From NCBI GenBank assembly GCA_037144255.1, contig JBAWXE010000009.1, forward strand, positions 1 to 52,318: 52,318 nucleotides of DNA, given 5' to 3'. This document shows positions 8,904 through 16,829 of the stretch, piece by piece; position 1 is the stretch's first letter; each line of letters opens with the position of its first letter. The notes under the pieces are model-generated. The model saw only the letters and a program-made list of their open reading frames with translations, was not told where the DNA came from and did not search any database. The translations under genes were made by a program, and so were the position numbers. The DNA is from JBAWXE01 sp037144255. Its GTDB lineage: Bacteria > Bacteroidota > Bacteroidia > Chitinophagales > Chitinophagaceae.

Positions 8904-10208
8904 CTATTGTTGCAGAGCTGTGGTAAAATCTATCAGTAATCTTAATACCCCATCCACATTGCGGAATGTTAATGTAGCAGCTTTATCAAATACATCATGA
9001 TAGTACCCCTTGCCACTGTTAGAATAAATAAAAAATGCAGGTACCCCTGCCTCGCTGAAATGGTAATGGTCGCTGTTGGCTGCTTTACCCCTGCTTTTTA
9101 TTTGTGGCAGATAGTGTTTTTCAATGTTGATCTGTTGCAATAGACTGAATTCTTTACTATATTCAGTAGCATTGACCACAGTAATGCCATCAGTGGCATC
9201 GCCCATTATATCTATATTTGTAAGGAATTTAATATTCTTTAACGGTATCAATGGATGTTTTACAAAATAGTCAGATCCTTGTAGTCCTGCTTCTTCTCCA
9301 CTAAATGCAATAAATACTACCGTATATTTTTGGGGATGCCTGGCAAAGTATTTCGCCAGATATAACATAGTGGCGCTTCCACTGGCATTATCACTGGCTC
9401 CGGGAAACAGGGCATTGCTGCCCATCATACCCAGATGATCATAATGCGCAGTAAAGACTATAAAACTATCAGGTATGGTGCCGGGTACTTTCGCAATGAT
9501 ATTTTGATTTTCATATCCCCCTAAGTACCGTGCATGTACTGCCACGCTAGCTTTATTTAGATGCTTGGGTAGCACAGTATCTTCTACATAGAATACAGTA
9601 GCTTCTACATCTTGTGTACTTACTGTCCAAGTAAGTTTTCCATGCTGAGGTATGATAAAACATCCTTCCGGCAGTTCATAGGCCAGTTTGCGTGTTTTGA
9701 TGTTCATCCGCTTACATAAAGAATCGGTATGCAACAAACAATAGGCTTCTTTATGATTCTTTTTTAGCCATTTGGCTTTCAAATATTTCCATTCGGTACT
9801 GTCTTGTATCAGGTCCAGATCTATTGTACTGATGTTCATTTTATTCTCGTAGAATGAACTGCTGGAAGCATCTATCAGATAATCTATTCCTGCCCTCAAA
9901 TAATAGTTGTTGATACTCAGTACCATAGTATCAGGAAAGGTATTCACATTGAAGTAGTAAGATTGAGAGTAAGTACCTTTTTCTCCCAATGGTTTCAGCC
10001 CCATTTCTTTGAACTGACGTGTCATGTATTTAGCACCATGTTCAATACCATTCTCTACATACCCACGCCCAAACCTGATAGGGTCGCAAAGCTCTGACAC
10101 CTTAGTTCTTATCCAGTTGATCTCTGGTTGTGCCAATAATGATGTAGAGAAACAAACTAATTGCAATACAATGAATGGTATTGAAAAGAAATACTTCTTC
10201 TTATGCAT
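8904..10208 (-). CDS. Secreted M28-family zinc aminopeptidase
   Basis: A 434-residue exported peptidase of family M28. The signal peptide covers about residues 1-26 (cleavage after LLAQ). The two-zinc site is complete: His in FTAHYDHLG (about 256), Asp in GASDNASGS, the Glu pair in FSGEEAGLQGS, Asp in TNIDIMGD and a late His in GYYHDVFD. The about 200-residue N-terminal part carries a partly conserved protease-associated-like insertion. It lies between the M2 peptidase and a DUF3108 gene on the same strand with short gaps (55 and 31 bases), suggesting one transcript. Substrate preference cannot be read from the sequence. Confidence 0.9.
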   Translation of the reverse strand: MHKKKYFFSIPFIVLQLVCFSTSLLAQPEINWIRTKVSELCDPIRFGRGYVENGIEHGAKYMTRQFKEMGLKPLGEKGTYSQSYYFNVNTFPDTMVLSINNYYLRAGIDYLIDASSSSFYENKMNISTIDLDLIQDSTEWKYLKAKWLKKNHKEAYCLLHTDSLCKRMNIKTRKLAYELPEGCFIIPQHGKLTWTVSTQDVEATVFYVEDTVLPKHLNKASVAVHARYLGGYENQNIIAKVPGTIPDSFIVFTAHYDHLGMMGSNALFPGASDNASGSATMLYLAKYFARHPQKYTVVFIAFSGEEAGLQGSDYFVKHPLIPLKNIKFLTNIDIMGDATDGITVVNATEYSKEFSLLQQINIEKHYLPQIKSRGKAANSDHYHFSEAGVPAFFIYSNSGKGYYHDVFDKAATLTFRNVDGVLRLLIDFTTALQQ

Positions 10209-10239
10209 ATCAACTTTGTTATTGGCCTTAGGTGAGTTG

Positions 10240-11043
10240 TTATTTTTTGCCTACAAGTCCGTTAAAGGGATTCCTAAGTTTATCATACTCAAATAGATCT
10301 ACCTTGATACTTCCTACTAGTATAGGGCTGTCTACCCGCACTGGTACATGGTTGGCGTCATCACTTATCCAAACGGTCATTTTCTCACCACCTTTGAAAA
10401 TTGTACCTTCTATAAGTAATGGGCTAATTTTTATCGTATTGAAAGTGCCATACCTTGTTTTTATCTGCTCCTTTCCTATATACCTCACATACAACGAATA
10501 CACATTGTCATCCAAAAACATAGTGAATGGTATTTTGGCTCCTGCCTGATATTTATCGTAGTCTATATTACGTGCATAATATATGGCCGAAAGTACATCC
10601 TGTATACACTTTGGTACATCAAAAACACCCTTTGTAGATACCGCTTGTCCTACAGACTGATTGAAACTGATGTTGTTATATATCTTAAAGCCACCCTCAT
10701 TTACATTCCTCACAAATTTTATAGGTAGCATGGTTGCCACATCTATGTATGTTTCATACACATCATGTACTTTATATACCCATTCGTACGATTTGGAAGT
10801 CTTTCCATCTCCTGTTATATGGTATACACTATGGCCGTTCAGTTGTTCTAGGTCTACATTAAAATTGGCCTCTCCGGCATTGATCCAGATACGACTCATA
10901 TTGTAATACACTTTAAACTTAAGATGCTCACCTTCCTGAAAACTGGTATTCTTCTGACCGCAAAAATCATTTTGCGAATAGGATGGAAAAGAAAGGGCCA
11001 CAAGTAGTAAACAAAACGCACTTAATTTTTTAACCAATGCCAT
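10240..11043 (-). CDS. DUF3108 domain-containing exported protein
   Basis: The 267-residue product has a signal peptide (MALVKKLSAFCLLLVALSF, cleavage after SYS) followed by the pattern of DUF3108 proteins: FQEGEHLKFKVYYNMSRIWINAGEA near the start, KSYEWVYKVHDVYETYID in the middle, and VWISDDANHVPVRVDSPILVGSI near the end. The fold is expected to be an all-beta periplasmic domain; function is unknown in the family. It precedes the M28 peptidase gene by 31 bases and is likely in its operon. The ATG at 11043 starts the signal peptide directly. Confidence 0.85.
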   Translation of the reverse strand: MALVKKLSAFCLLLVALSFPSYSQNDFCGQKNTSFQEGEHLKFKVYYNMSRIWINAGEANFNVDLEQLNGHSVYHITGDGKTSKSYEWVYKVHDVYETYIDVATMLPIKFVRNVNEGGFKIYNNISFNQSVGQAVSTKGVFDVPKCIQDVLSAIYYARNIDYDKYQAGAKIPFTMFLDDNVYSLYVRYIGKEQIKTRYGTFNTIKISPLLIEGTIFKGGEKMTVWISDDANHVPVRVDSPILVGSIKVDLFEYDKLRNPFNGLVGKK

Positions 11044-11088
11044 AAGTCAAATTTATCAACCTTTTGGAATAAATTCATTTTTATAAAG

Positions 11089-12066
11089 TTAACGTAGTAT
11101 ACGCATACGGAGTAGTAATATACTACCAATAACCGCAGGAATCATCAAGTTGATAAACCACAAGCCTATAGTTGCTGCTAGAATTCCTACTATATGTGTA
11201 GTATAATGATGAAATAAGTAAATACTTACTTGTCCTCTCACACCCAATTCAGTCAATGCTATGGATGGGATGATAGCCAATGCCCAGAAGAACAACATAA
11301 TGGTATAGAACCCCTCTAATACCGGTATATCAATATTCATCCAATACAATAAGAGCAGATATTGTGTCGTATACACACCAAAGCGTAATATGGACAGTAT
11401 AAGAATTGTTAATTGTTCTTTTTTGGAGAAACGTTTCAATAATTGACTATATGTCTGAAACCGCCGTATCCATTTTGTTTTTTCCAGTATAGGCATCCAG
11501 TACTCAAAACGCCAGTACAAAAATGCAACTATCGTTATAGCCAGTACAGACCCTATCAATGCTATCAACTCTCCACGCCCAGGGTATGTGATATTGTAGT
11601 AGATCAAACCTATAATACCAAATAAGAATACGGTGAGCAGTTGAGCGCAGGCTCCCAGTACAGATACACCTATCAACCTGAAAGTATTTTTGCGTTGTAA
11701 GTACAGTATACGCCCGGGATATTCTCCTATGCGATTAGGTGTTACTATGGATAATGAATTGCCTGCCAATAGGCTTGCAAATGCTTGTTTATAGCTCACC
11801 GGTTGTGCAGACCCCACCAATATTTTCCACTTTAGGGTTTCTAGTGCCAGATTCACAGGCATAAGTAATATCCCTATCAATAAAAATATAGATGGACCAC
11901 TATGCCACCATGTCTCACTATCTACTTTTCCTAATTGATCTTTTACCTGTACATATATGCCCCACAACAATGCTGTAGAAATTGCAGCTCCTAAAAGATA
12001 GTTGAGCCATATTTTGGTACTTTTGTTCAAATAGATGATCGATTTGCAAAACGATTCCCATGTCAT
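11089..12066 (-). CDS. Flippase-like membrane protein (LPG synthase TM family)
   Basis: A 325-residue integral membrane protein with about eight hydrophobic segments that matches the lysylphosphatidylglycerol synthase transmembrane family (PF03706 type). The marker block is LAGNSLSIVTPNRIGEYPGRILYL near residues 93-116, with GVRGQVSIYLFHH near the C-terminus. There is no catalytic lysyl-transferase domain, so this is the flippase-like half only. The only ATG in frame (12066) lies 32 bases inside the divergent ruvC gene; a TTG at about codon 13 is an alternative start that would remove the overlap. The end lies 45 bases before the DUF3108 gene. Confidence 0.85.
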   Translation of the reverse strand: MTWESFCKSIIYLNKSTKIWLNYLLGAAISTALLWGIYVQVKDQLGKVDSETWWHSGPSIFLLIGILLMPVNLALETLKWKILVGSAQPVSYKQAFASLLAGNSLSIVTPNRIGEYPGRILYLQRKNTFRLIGVSVLGACAQLLTVFLFGIIGLIYYNITYPGRGELIALIGSVLAITIVAFLYWRFEYWMPILEKTKWIRRFQTYSQLLKRFSKKEQLTILILSILRFGVYTTQYLLLLYWMNIDIPVLEGFYTIMLFFWALAIIPSIALTELGVRGQVSIYLFHHYTTHIVGILAATIGLWFINLMIPAVIGSILLLRMRILR

Positions 12067-12625
12067 TCTCGGTATAGATCCCGGTACATTAGTAATGGGT
12101 TATGGTCTTATCTCCATCAACAAAAGTAAGGTATCACTGCTAGAAATGGGGGTATTACAATTATCCAAACATAAAGACCATGCCCAACGTCTGGAATTGA
12201 TCTACAAGAAGATGGAATCTCTCATTACCATTCACAAACCCATTGCTGTTGCCATCGAAGCTCCCTTTTTTGGTAAGAATGTACAAAGTATGCTCAAACT
12301 GGGTCGCGCTCAGGGCGTAGCCATCGCTGCAGCTATGATGAATGGCCTGAATGCCGCAGAATATTCCCCCAAAAAAATAAAACAGTCGGTCACTGGCAGG
12401 GGTAGTGCTACTAAAGAACAGGTATGGCAGATGCTGCAACATACCCTCAAATTTGATGAGGATGTACGCTTTATGGATGCCACAGATGCCGTCGCAGTTG
12501 CATTATGTCATCATTACCAAAGTCGTTCCCTAACTAAAGTTACACCTGCAAAAAAATCTGCTACGACCAAAAAAGGTAACAAATGGGCCGCATTTATCGC
12601 GGCTAACCCTGATAGAATAAAATGA
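12035..12625 (+). CDS. ruvC: Holliday junction endonuclease RuvC
   Basis: The 196-residue product is RuvC, the dimeric endonuclease that resolves Holliday junctions with RuvAB. The four catalytic acidic residues are all visible: Asp15 in LGIDPGT, Glu75 in AIEAPFFGKN, and Asp148 and Asp151 in MDATDAVAVAL. The GRGSATKEQV loop is also typical. A short basic C-terminal tail (about residues 165-196, TKVTPAKKSATTKK) extends beyond the core. The ATG at 12035 gives the usual 8-10 residue lead-in to the first beta strand. Its 5' end overlaps the divergent flippase-like gene by 32 bases. Confidence 0.95.
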   Translation: MIDLQNDSHVILGIDPGTLVMGYGLISINKSKVSLLEMGVLQLSKHKDHAQRLELIYKKMESLITIHKPIAVAIEAPFFGKNVQSMLKLGRAQGVAIAAAMMNGLNAAEYSPKKIKQSVTGRGSATKEQVWQMLQHTLKFDEDVRFMDATDAVAVALCHHYQSRSLTKVTPAKKSATTKKGNKWAAFIAANPDRIK

Positions 12626-12733
12626 TATTACATAATATCTAATGTATTATCCCTGTAATTAGGGCTTTTATCAATAGAAATTTGACCTTACATTTACACT
12701 TAGATAATTCCGTTTTAAAAAGTCACCTGTTAT

Positions 12734-13441
12734 ATGGCTGAGAATAAAATTAAAGTGTTACTGGTCGAAGATGATCCTATGTTAGGATATATCGTCAGAG
12801 ATAGCATGGAGAAGAACGGTTATGAGGTAATGCACTGCACCGATGCAGAAACAGGTTGGCAAACTTTCATGAAGTATAACTTTGATTGTTGTTTGCTCGA
12901 CGTGGTATTACCTAAGAAAGACGGGATATCTTTAGCTACACAGATCAGAAAGAAAAATGAAGACATTCCAATTTTGCTTTTGACTTCAAAGGCAATGGAT
13001 GATGATAAGATAGCTGGTTTCAAGAGTGGCGCTGATGATTATATCACCAAGCCTTTCAACATGAAGGAACTCATCCTTCGTTTGGAAGTATTCTTGAAAC
13101 GTACCAAAAAGAAATCTGACGATAAACCTACTACTTTCCAACTGGGCAACTTGTCTTTCAACTATTACGATCTCATGCTTTCTAACGATACCGAGAAACA
13201 TCAGCTCACCCAGCGTGAAGCCGACTTGCTCAGATATCTGTGTGTGAATGCTAACAGAGTATTGAAACGCGAAGAGATACTACTCAACGTTTGGGGTAAA
13301 GAAGATTATTTCCTCGGCAGAAGTATGGATGTATTCATCACCAAAGTGAGAAAACACCTCAAAGACCAGAAAGGCGTAGAGCTGCAAACCATACATGGTA
13401 TTGGCTTTAAGTTCAGTATGGGTAGTCAAGTTAGTGCTTAA
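12734..13441 (+). CDS. OmpR-family response regulator (orphan)
   Basis: A 235-residue two-component response regulator. The receiver domain (about 5-122) has the acidic pair Glu12-Asp13, phospho-acceptor Asp56, Thr84 and Lys106 (ITKPF). The winged helix DNA-binding domain of OmpR/PhoB type covers about 135-232 (LTQREADLLRYLCVNANRVL, SMDVFITKVRKHL, TIHGIGFKF). No histidine kinase is next to it, so the partner is encoded elsewhere. A strong bidirectional hairpin lies 22 bases after the stop. In Bacteroidota the closely similar proteins are often annotated as RprY-like, but I do not assign that name. Confidence 0.93.
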   Translation: MAENKIKVLLVEDDPMLGYIVRDSMEKNGYEVMHCTDAETGWQTFMKYNFDCCLLDVVLPKKDGISLATQIRKKNEDIPILLLTSKAMDDDKIAGFKSGADDYITKPFNMKELILRLEVFLKRTKKKSDDKPTTFQLGNLSFNYYDLMLSNDTEKHQLTQREADLLRYLCVNANRVLKREEILLNVWGKEDYFLGRSMDVFITKVRKHLKDQKGVELQTIHGIGFKFSMGSQVSA

Positions 13442-13462
13442 TACTATTCAATAGGATATATA

Positions 13463-13491
13463 AATAAGGTGTACCATCGGTACACCTTATT
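13463..13491. terminator. Bidirectional terminator hairpin
   Basis: A 13-base-pair stem (AATAAGGTGTACC with its complement) around an ATC loop, followed by CTTTT on the plus strand. It separates the convergent response regulator and pdxJ genes. Confidence 0.85.
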
Positions 13492-13494
13492 CTT

Positions 13495-14214
13495 TTACAT
13501 CAGCTGTCGCTTATACATCTGTATAGTATTTTCCAACCCATAGTACAATGCATCACTTATAAGTGCATGACCTATAGATACTTCCATCAATTCAGGTATC
13601 GATTCAGCAAAGAATTTCAAATTACTCCTATCCAGATCATGACCCGCATTGATGCCCAATTTATGTTGTGTAGCTACCGTTGCAGCTTGTACATACGTAC
13701 TGACGGCTTGCTCTCTGTTCTCTGAATAGTGTTGTGCATATGCTTCTGTGTACAATTCTATTCTGTCTGTACCTGTGGCAGCAGCAGCAGCTACTAATTC
13801 CACTACTGGGTCTACAAAAATAGAAACACGTATACCTGCTTTTTTGAATACTGATATGATACCTTTCAGATACTCCGCTTCGCGTATCGTATCCCATCCA
13901 TGATTTGATGTTAACTGGTCTCTCGAATCTGGTACTAAGGTCACTTGTGTAGGTACTACTTCCAACACCAACTTTACAAAACTATCTTCTAGCGGATTAC
14001 CTTCTATATTAAATTCTGTAGTGATGATGGGTTTGATATCTCTCACATCCTGATAGCGTATATGTCGCTCATCCGGCCTAGGATGCACTGTGATACCCTC
14101 AGCCCCAAACAGCTGACAATCTATAGCTGCCTGCAATACATTAGGGTTGTTACCTCCTCTGCTATTGCGTATAGTAGCTATTTTATTGATGTTTACCGAC
14201 AGCTTTGTGGCCAT
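13495..14214 (-). CDS. pdxJ: Pyridoxine 5'-phosphate synthase
   Basis: PdxJ condenses 1-deoxyxylulose 5-phosphate with 3-amino-2-oxopropyl phosphate to make pyridoxine 5'-phosphate in the DXP-dependent vitamin B6 pathway. The 239-residue product, a TIM barrel, opens with MATKLSVNINKIATIRNSRG and has HPRPDERHIRYQDV, TEFNIEGNP, VTLVPDSRDQLTSNHGWD, and GINAGHDLDRSNL near the end. I place the start at 14214: the frame stays open 23 codons further, but that lead-in has no homology and lacks a good start context. Convergent with the response regulator, divergent from the peptide-binding lipoprotein. Confidence 0.94.
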   Translation of the reverse strand: MATKLSVNINKIATIRNSRGGNNPNVLQAAIDCQLFGAEGITVHPRPDERHIRYQDVRDIKPIITTEFNIEGNPLEDSFVKLVLEVVPTQVTLVPDSRDQLTSNHGWDTIREAEYLKGIISVFKKAGIRVSIFVDPVVELVAAAAATGTDRIELYTEAYAQHYSENREQAVSTYVQAATVATQHKLGINAGHDLDRSNLKFFAESIPELMEVSIGHALISDALYYGLENTIQMYKRQLM

Positions 14215-14266
14215 ATAATTCCAATTTGTCCCCAAATTAAAGACCATTTCAATTAATTTGCACCTG

Positions 14267-15928
14267 ATGTGGCCATCTGTCAAAAAGAATTATCTGTTTC
14301 TTAAGGTATTCGTACGTGTTTGTACGCTGTCCTGCTTGCTCCTATGTTCGGCCTCATGCAATAATTCAGAGTCTACCTCTTCCAAAAAGACTTTTTACCT
14401 CAATCTCTCCAGTGGCACCTTAGATTCCATCGACCCTGCTTTTGCCAAAGACCTATATGTCATGTCCGTAGTGCATATGATATATAACACACTGGTAGAG
14501 ACGGATGATAACCTGCACGTAGTACCTTCTTTGGCCAAGAGCTGGACCGTTAGTGACGATGGCCTTACCTATACTTTCACGCTCCGCAACGATGTATGCT
14601 TTCAGGATAGCCCCGAGTTCCCTAATGGAAAAGGCAGACGGATGACCGCCGCAGATGTGGTATATTCTTATTCCCGTCTTATCGATCCCAAAGTAGCTTC
14701 TTCAGGAGCTTGGATATTCAATGGCAAGGTCGCCACCACACAACCATTCGTAGCAGTTGACGACACCACTTTACAGATACACCTCATCAAACCCTTTCGT
14801 CCCTTGCCCGATCTGCTGAGTATGCCTTATTGCAGCATAGTACCGCATGAGGTAACAGAACATTGGGGCAAAGATTATCGCTCGCATCCATGTGGCACTG
14901 GTCCATTTCGTTTTCATTATTGGGACGAAGGCAATGTGCTCATCCTTCGCCGTAACGACCATTATTGGGAGAAGGATAACACCGGTAAGCAACTGCCTTA
15001 TATGCAGGCTGTGCAGATCACTTTTGTAGATAGCAAGGCCACAGAGTTCTTTTTATTCCTACAAGGCAAACTGGACTTTGTAAGTGGGGTAGATGGTTCT
15101 TTCAAAGACTTGGTACTTACCAAAAACGGTACATTGAAAAACGAGTATCAGCATAAGATACACCTCAACAAACAAACCTATTTCGATACCGAGTATCTTG
15201 GCTTTCTTACTGATACTTTAAATCCACTATTGAACAATGCCCCTACCCGAAACCCACTGGTAAGACAAGCCATCAATTATGCTATAGATCGTAAAAAGAT
15301 AGTTACCTATTTCCGCAATGGCGTAGGTATACCTGCCACCTCGGGTTTCATACCATATGGAATGCCCGGCTATGATAGTAAACACAGCAATGGTTATTCT
15401 TACGATCCTGCAAAGGCGCTCCGGTTGCTGGCTCAGGCAGGTTATCCTAATGGCAAGGGTCTCCCTCCGCTCAAGATCACCACCCCCGATAATTACTTGG
15501 ATATAGTCAATTTCATTGCTACAGAATTGCAGGATATTGGTATCAAAGTACAGGCAGAGGGTATGCAACCTAATATTCTCAAACAGCAAACCAGCCGTTC
15601 TCAGGTACTATGTTTCCGTGCCACATGGTTGGCCGATTATCCCGATGCCGAAACTTATCTATCATTTTTCAATAGTCACTTTCCCGCACCGCCCAATTAT
15701 ACAAGGTTCAGCAACCCTGCTTTCGATTCTCTCTACGACAGAAGCATGAACGAACCCGATACCCTCCGTTGGAATTCTTACAGGCTCATGGACAGTATAG
15801 CTATGAGCAAAGCACCTGTAGTTCCCCTTTTCTACGATCAGTTATTACACTTCACCCAACTCAATATTTCAGGCTTTCACAGCACCCCTATGAATCTCAT
15901 TGATATTAAAAGAGTTCAAAAAAATTAA
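14267..15928 (+). CDS. ABC transporter substrate-binding lipoprotein, family 5
   Basis: A 553-residue solute-binding protein of the DppA/OppA type (SBP_bac_5). The signal ends in a lipobox-like CSASC with Cys31. The family pattern is clear: LDPAFAKD-like SIDPAFAKDLYVMSVVHMIYN, the VPSLAKSWTVSDDGLTYTFTLR block, GTGPFRF, and RQAINYAIDRKKIV. Likely ligands are oligopeptides. No permease or ATPase genes are nearby, so it is an orphan binding protein or part of a scattered transporter. The start at 14267 (ATG) is preferred over an upstream TTG that lies in a -7-like box (TTAATTTG, ending 6 bases before it). Confidence 0.9.
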   Translation: MWPSVKKNYLFLKVFVRVCTLSCLLLCSASCNNSESTSSKKTFYLNLSSGTLDSIDPAFAKDLYVMSVVHMIYNTLVETDDNLHVVPSLAKSWTVSDDGLTYTFTLRNDVCFQDSPEFPNGKGRRMTAADVVYSYSRLIDPKVASSGAWIFNGKVATTQPFVAVDDTTLQIHLIKPFRPLPDLLSMPYCSIVPHEVTEHWGKDYRSHPCGTGPFRFHYWDEGNVLILRRNDHYWEKDNTGKQLPYMQAVQITFVDSKATEFFLFLQGKLDFVSGVDGSFKDLVLTKNGTLKNEYQHKIHLNKQTYFDTEYLGFLTDTLNPLLNNAPTRNPLVRQAINYAIDRKKIVTYFRNGVGIPATSGFIPYGMPGYDSKHSNGYSYDPAKALRLLAQAGYPNGKGLPPLKITTPDNYLDIVNFIATELQDIGIKVQAEGMQPNILKQQTSRSQVLCFRATWLADYPDAETYLSFFNSHFPAPPNYTRFSNPAFDSLYDRSMNEPDTLRWNSYRLMDSIAMSKAPVVPLFYDQLLHFTQLNISGFHSTPMNLIDIKRVQKN

Positions 15929-15951
15929 TTCAAATAACACCACACAAAAAA

Positions 15952-16321
15952 TTATATTTTCTTACTGTTCAGCCAAACAACGATCTGTTCAAAATTATTT
16001 TGCCCCGTAGACATGGCTATAATAAAGTCATACAACTCATCTTTATCAAACCGCAGTTCTATTTTGTATTCTTGTAGTAGTGCTAACATTGCTAGTAATG
16101 CTGTGCGCTTATTACCATCTACAAAGGGATGATTGATGATAACTTTCACCTAATGCAGCAGCTTTCTCTATAGGAGTAGTATATAGTTCTTTACCATCAA
16201 AGGTTTGAAAAGGTCTGCCTAATGCTGACAATAATAAATTCCTATCCCTGACCTCTTTAGAGCCTCCAAAATCGATGATGGAAAATTCATGCAATAGTAG
16301 AATATCTGATTCAGAGATCAT
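15952..16321 (-). pseudogene. doc: Doc/Fic-family toxin, frame-broken
   Basis: Two overlapping frames together spell a Doc-type death-on-curing protein of about 120 residues. The first (16321-16112) gives the N-terminal part up to TPIEKAAALGES; it then leaves frame and stops. The second (about 16149-15952) carries the Fic active-site motif NHPFVDGNKRTALLAMLALL and the C-terminal helices. Intact homologues read through with about three residues between GES and NHPF, so a two-base loss or one-base gain near 16145 explains the break. Doc AMP-ylates or phosphorylates EF-Tu in known systems. The antitoxin gene overlaps the start by four bases. A sequencing error cannot be ruled out. Confidence 0.8.
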
Positions 16322-16521
16322 TCAGCCAGTTTTTTCAGAACAGAGCTATATTTTGCTTTAATGCTATCATAATGATGAGATAGGTTCATACTGTTCTTAT
16401 CATCACTATGTATATGACTCAAGAAGTCAAGAATGATATGCAATACCTTCTCATCCTCTGTAGCCTCTACTTTAACAGCAAACTGCCTGATAGCTTCTTC
16501 TTTTAATTCAGCTACGCTCAT
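16318..16521 (-). CDS. Antitoxin partner of the Doc-type toxin (predicted)
   Basis: A 67-residue, charged, helical protein (MSVAELKEEAIRQFAVKVEA, then HIILDFLSHIH) directly upstream of the Doc-type gene, with its TGA overlapping the toxin ATG (ATGA at 16321-16318). Size, order and overlap are those of an antitoxin gene. I do not recognise a Phd domain; the sequence looks like the short helical antitoxins found next to Doc-like toxins in Bacteroidota. It may be retained although the toxin frame is broken. DNA-binding cannot be shown from the sequence. Confidence 0.65.
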   Translation of the reverse strand: MSVAELKEEAIRQFAVKVEATEDEKVLHIILDFLSHIHSDDKNSMNLSHHYDSIKAKYSSVLKKLAE

Positions 16522-16728
16522 ATAATATCATTTAATTAAAATTACCACTTTTATGTGGTTCTAAAAAACACACCTAATAACAGAATCCTCCTACTGCCGC
16601 TCTCACTCTGTTTCTCGCACCCCGCCTTGTTGTGTGTTCTTCACCAACAAGCTAAACATGAGCTGTACAACATCCGCACCCTCGTGCTATTGCGCCACAT
16701 CAAGGTCTTCAGCCCAGCCCTCCTACTG

Positions 16729-16759
16729 CCGTCATTGCGGCCCCCGAGCCGCAATCTCC
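16729..16759. repeat. REP-like palindrome
   Basis: Stem ATTGCGGC (16734-16741) and GCCGCAAT (16748-16755) around CCCCGA, flanked by GTC and CTCC. This resembles the widespread interspersed palindromes of the form GTCATTGCG...CGCAATCTC. No RAYT transposase is in the window. Confidence 0.5.
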
Positions 16760-16796
16760 TTTTGTTGCGCCAGCAACGCCAACAACAACACATGCC

Positions 16797-16829
16797 CACA
16801 TTGTCGCATTCATCACATTGGCACATTAC
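16797..16829. repeat. CACATTGTCGCATT-type dispersed repeat
   Basis: The first 24 bases (16797-16820) are identical to 46478-46501 at the scoA-scoB cassette, and a degenerate second unit ends in GGCACATT. It begins immediately after the stop codon of the NHL gene. Confidence 0.7.

Larger units (their letters stand above)
16522..16829. other. Repeat-bearing intergenic region
   Basis: About 308 bases without a convincing gene. It holds a 13-base direct repeat CCTCCTACTGCCG at 16587-16599 and 16719-16731, a GC-rich palindrome at 16729-16759, and CACATT-type repeats at 16797-16829. Long frames on the plus strand here are low-complexity and look spurious. Confidence 0.5.

Noticed and set aside
12625..12680. 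Terminator after ruvC
   Set aside because: Only a four-base stem (CCCT with AGGG) precedes a short T-run, too weak to list.
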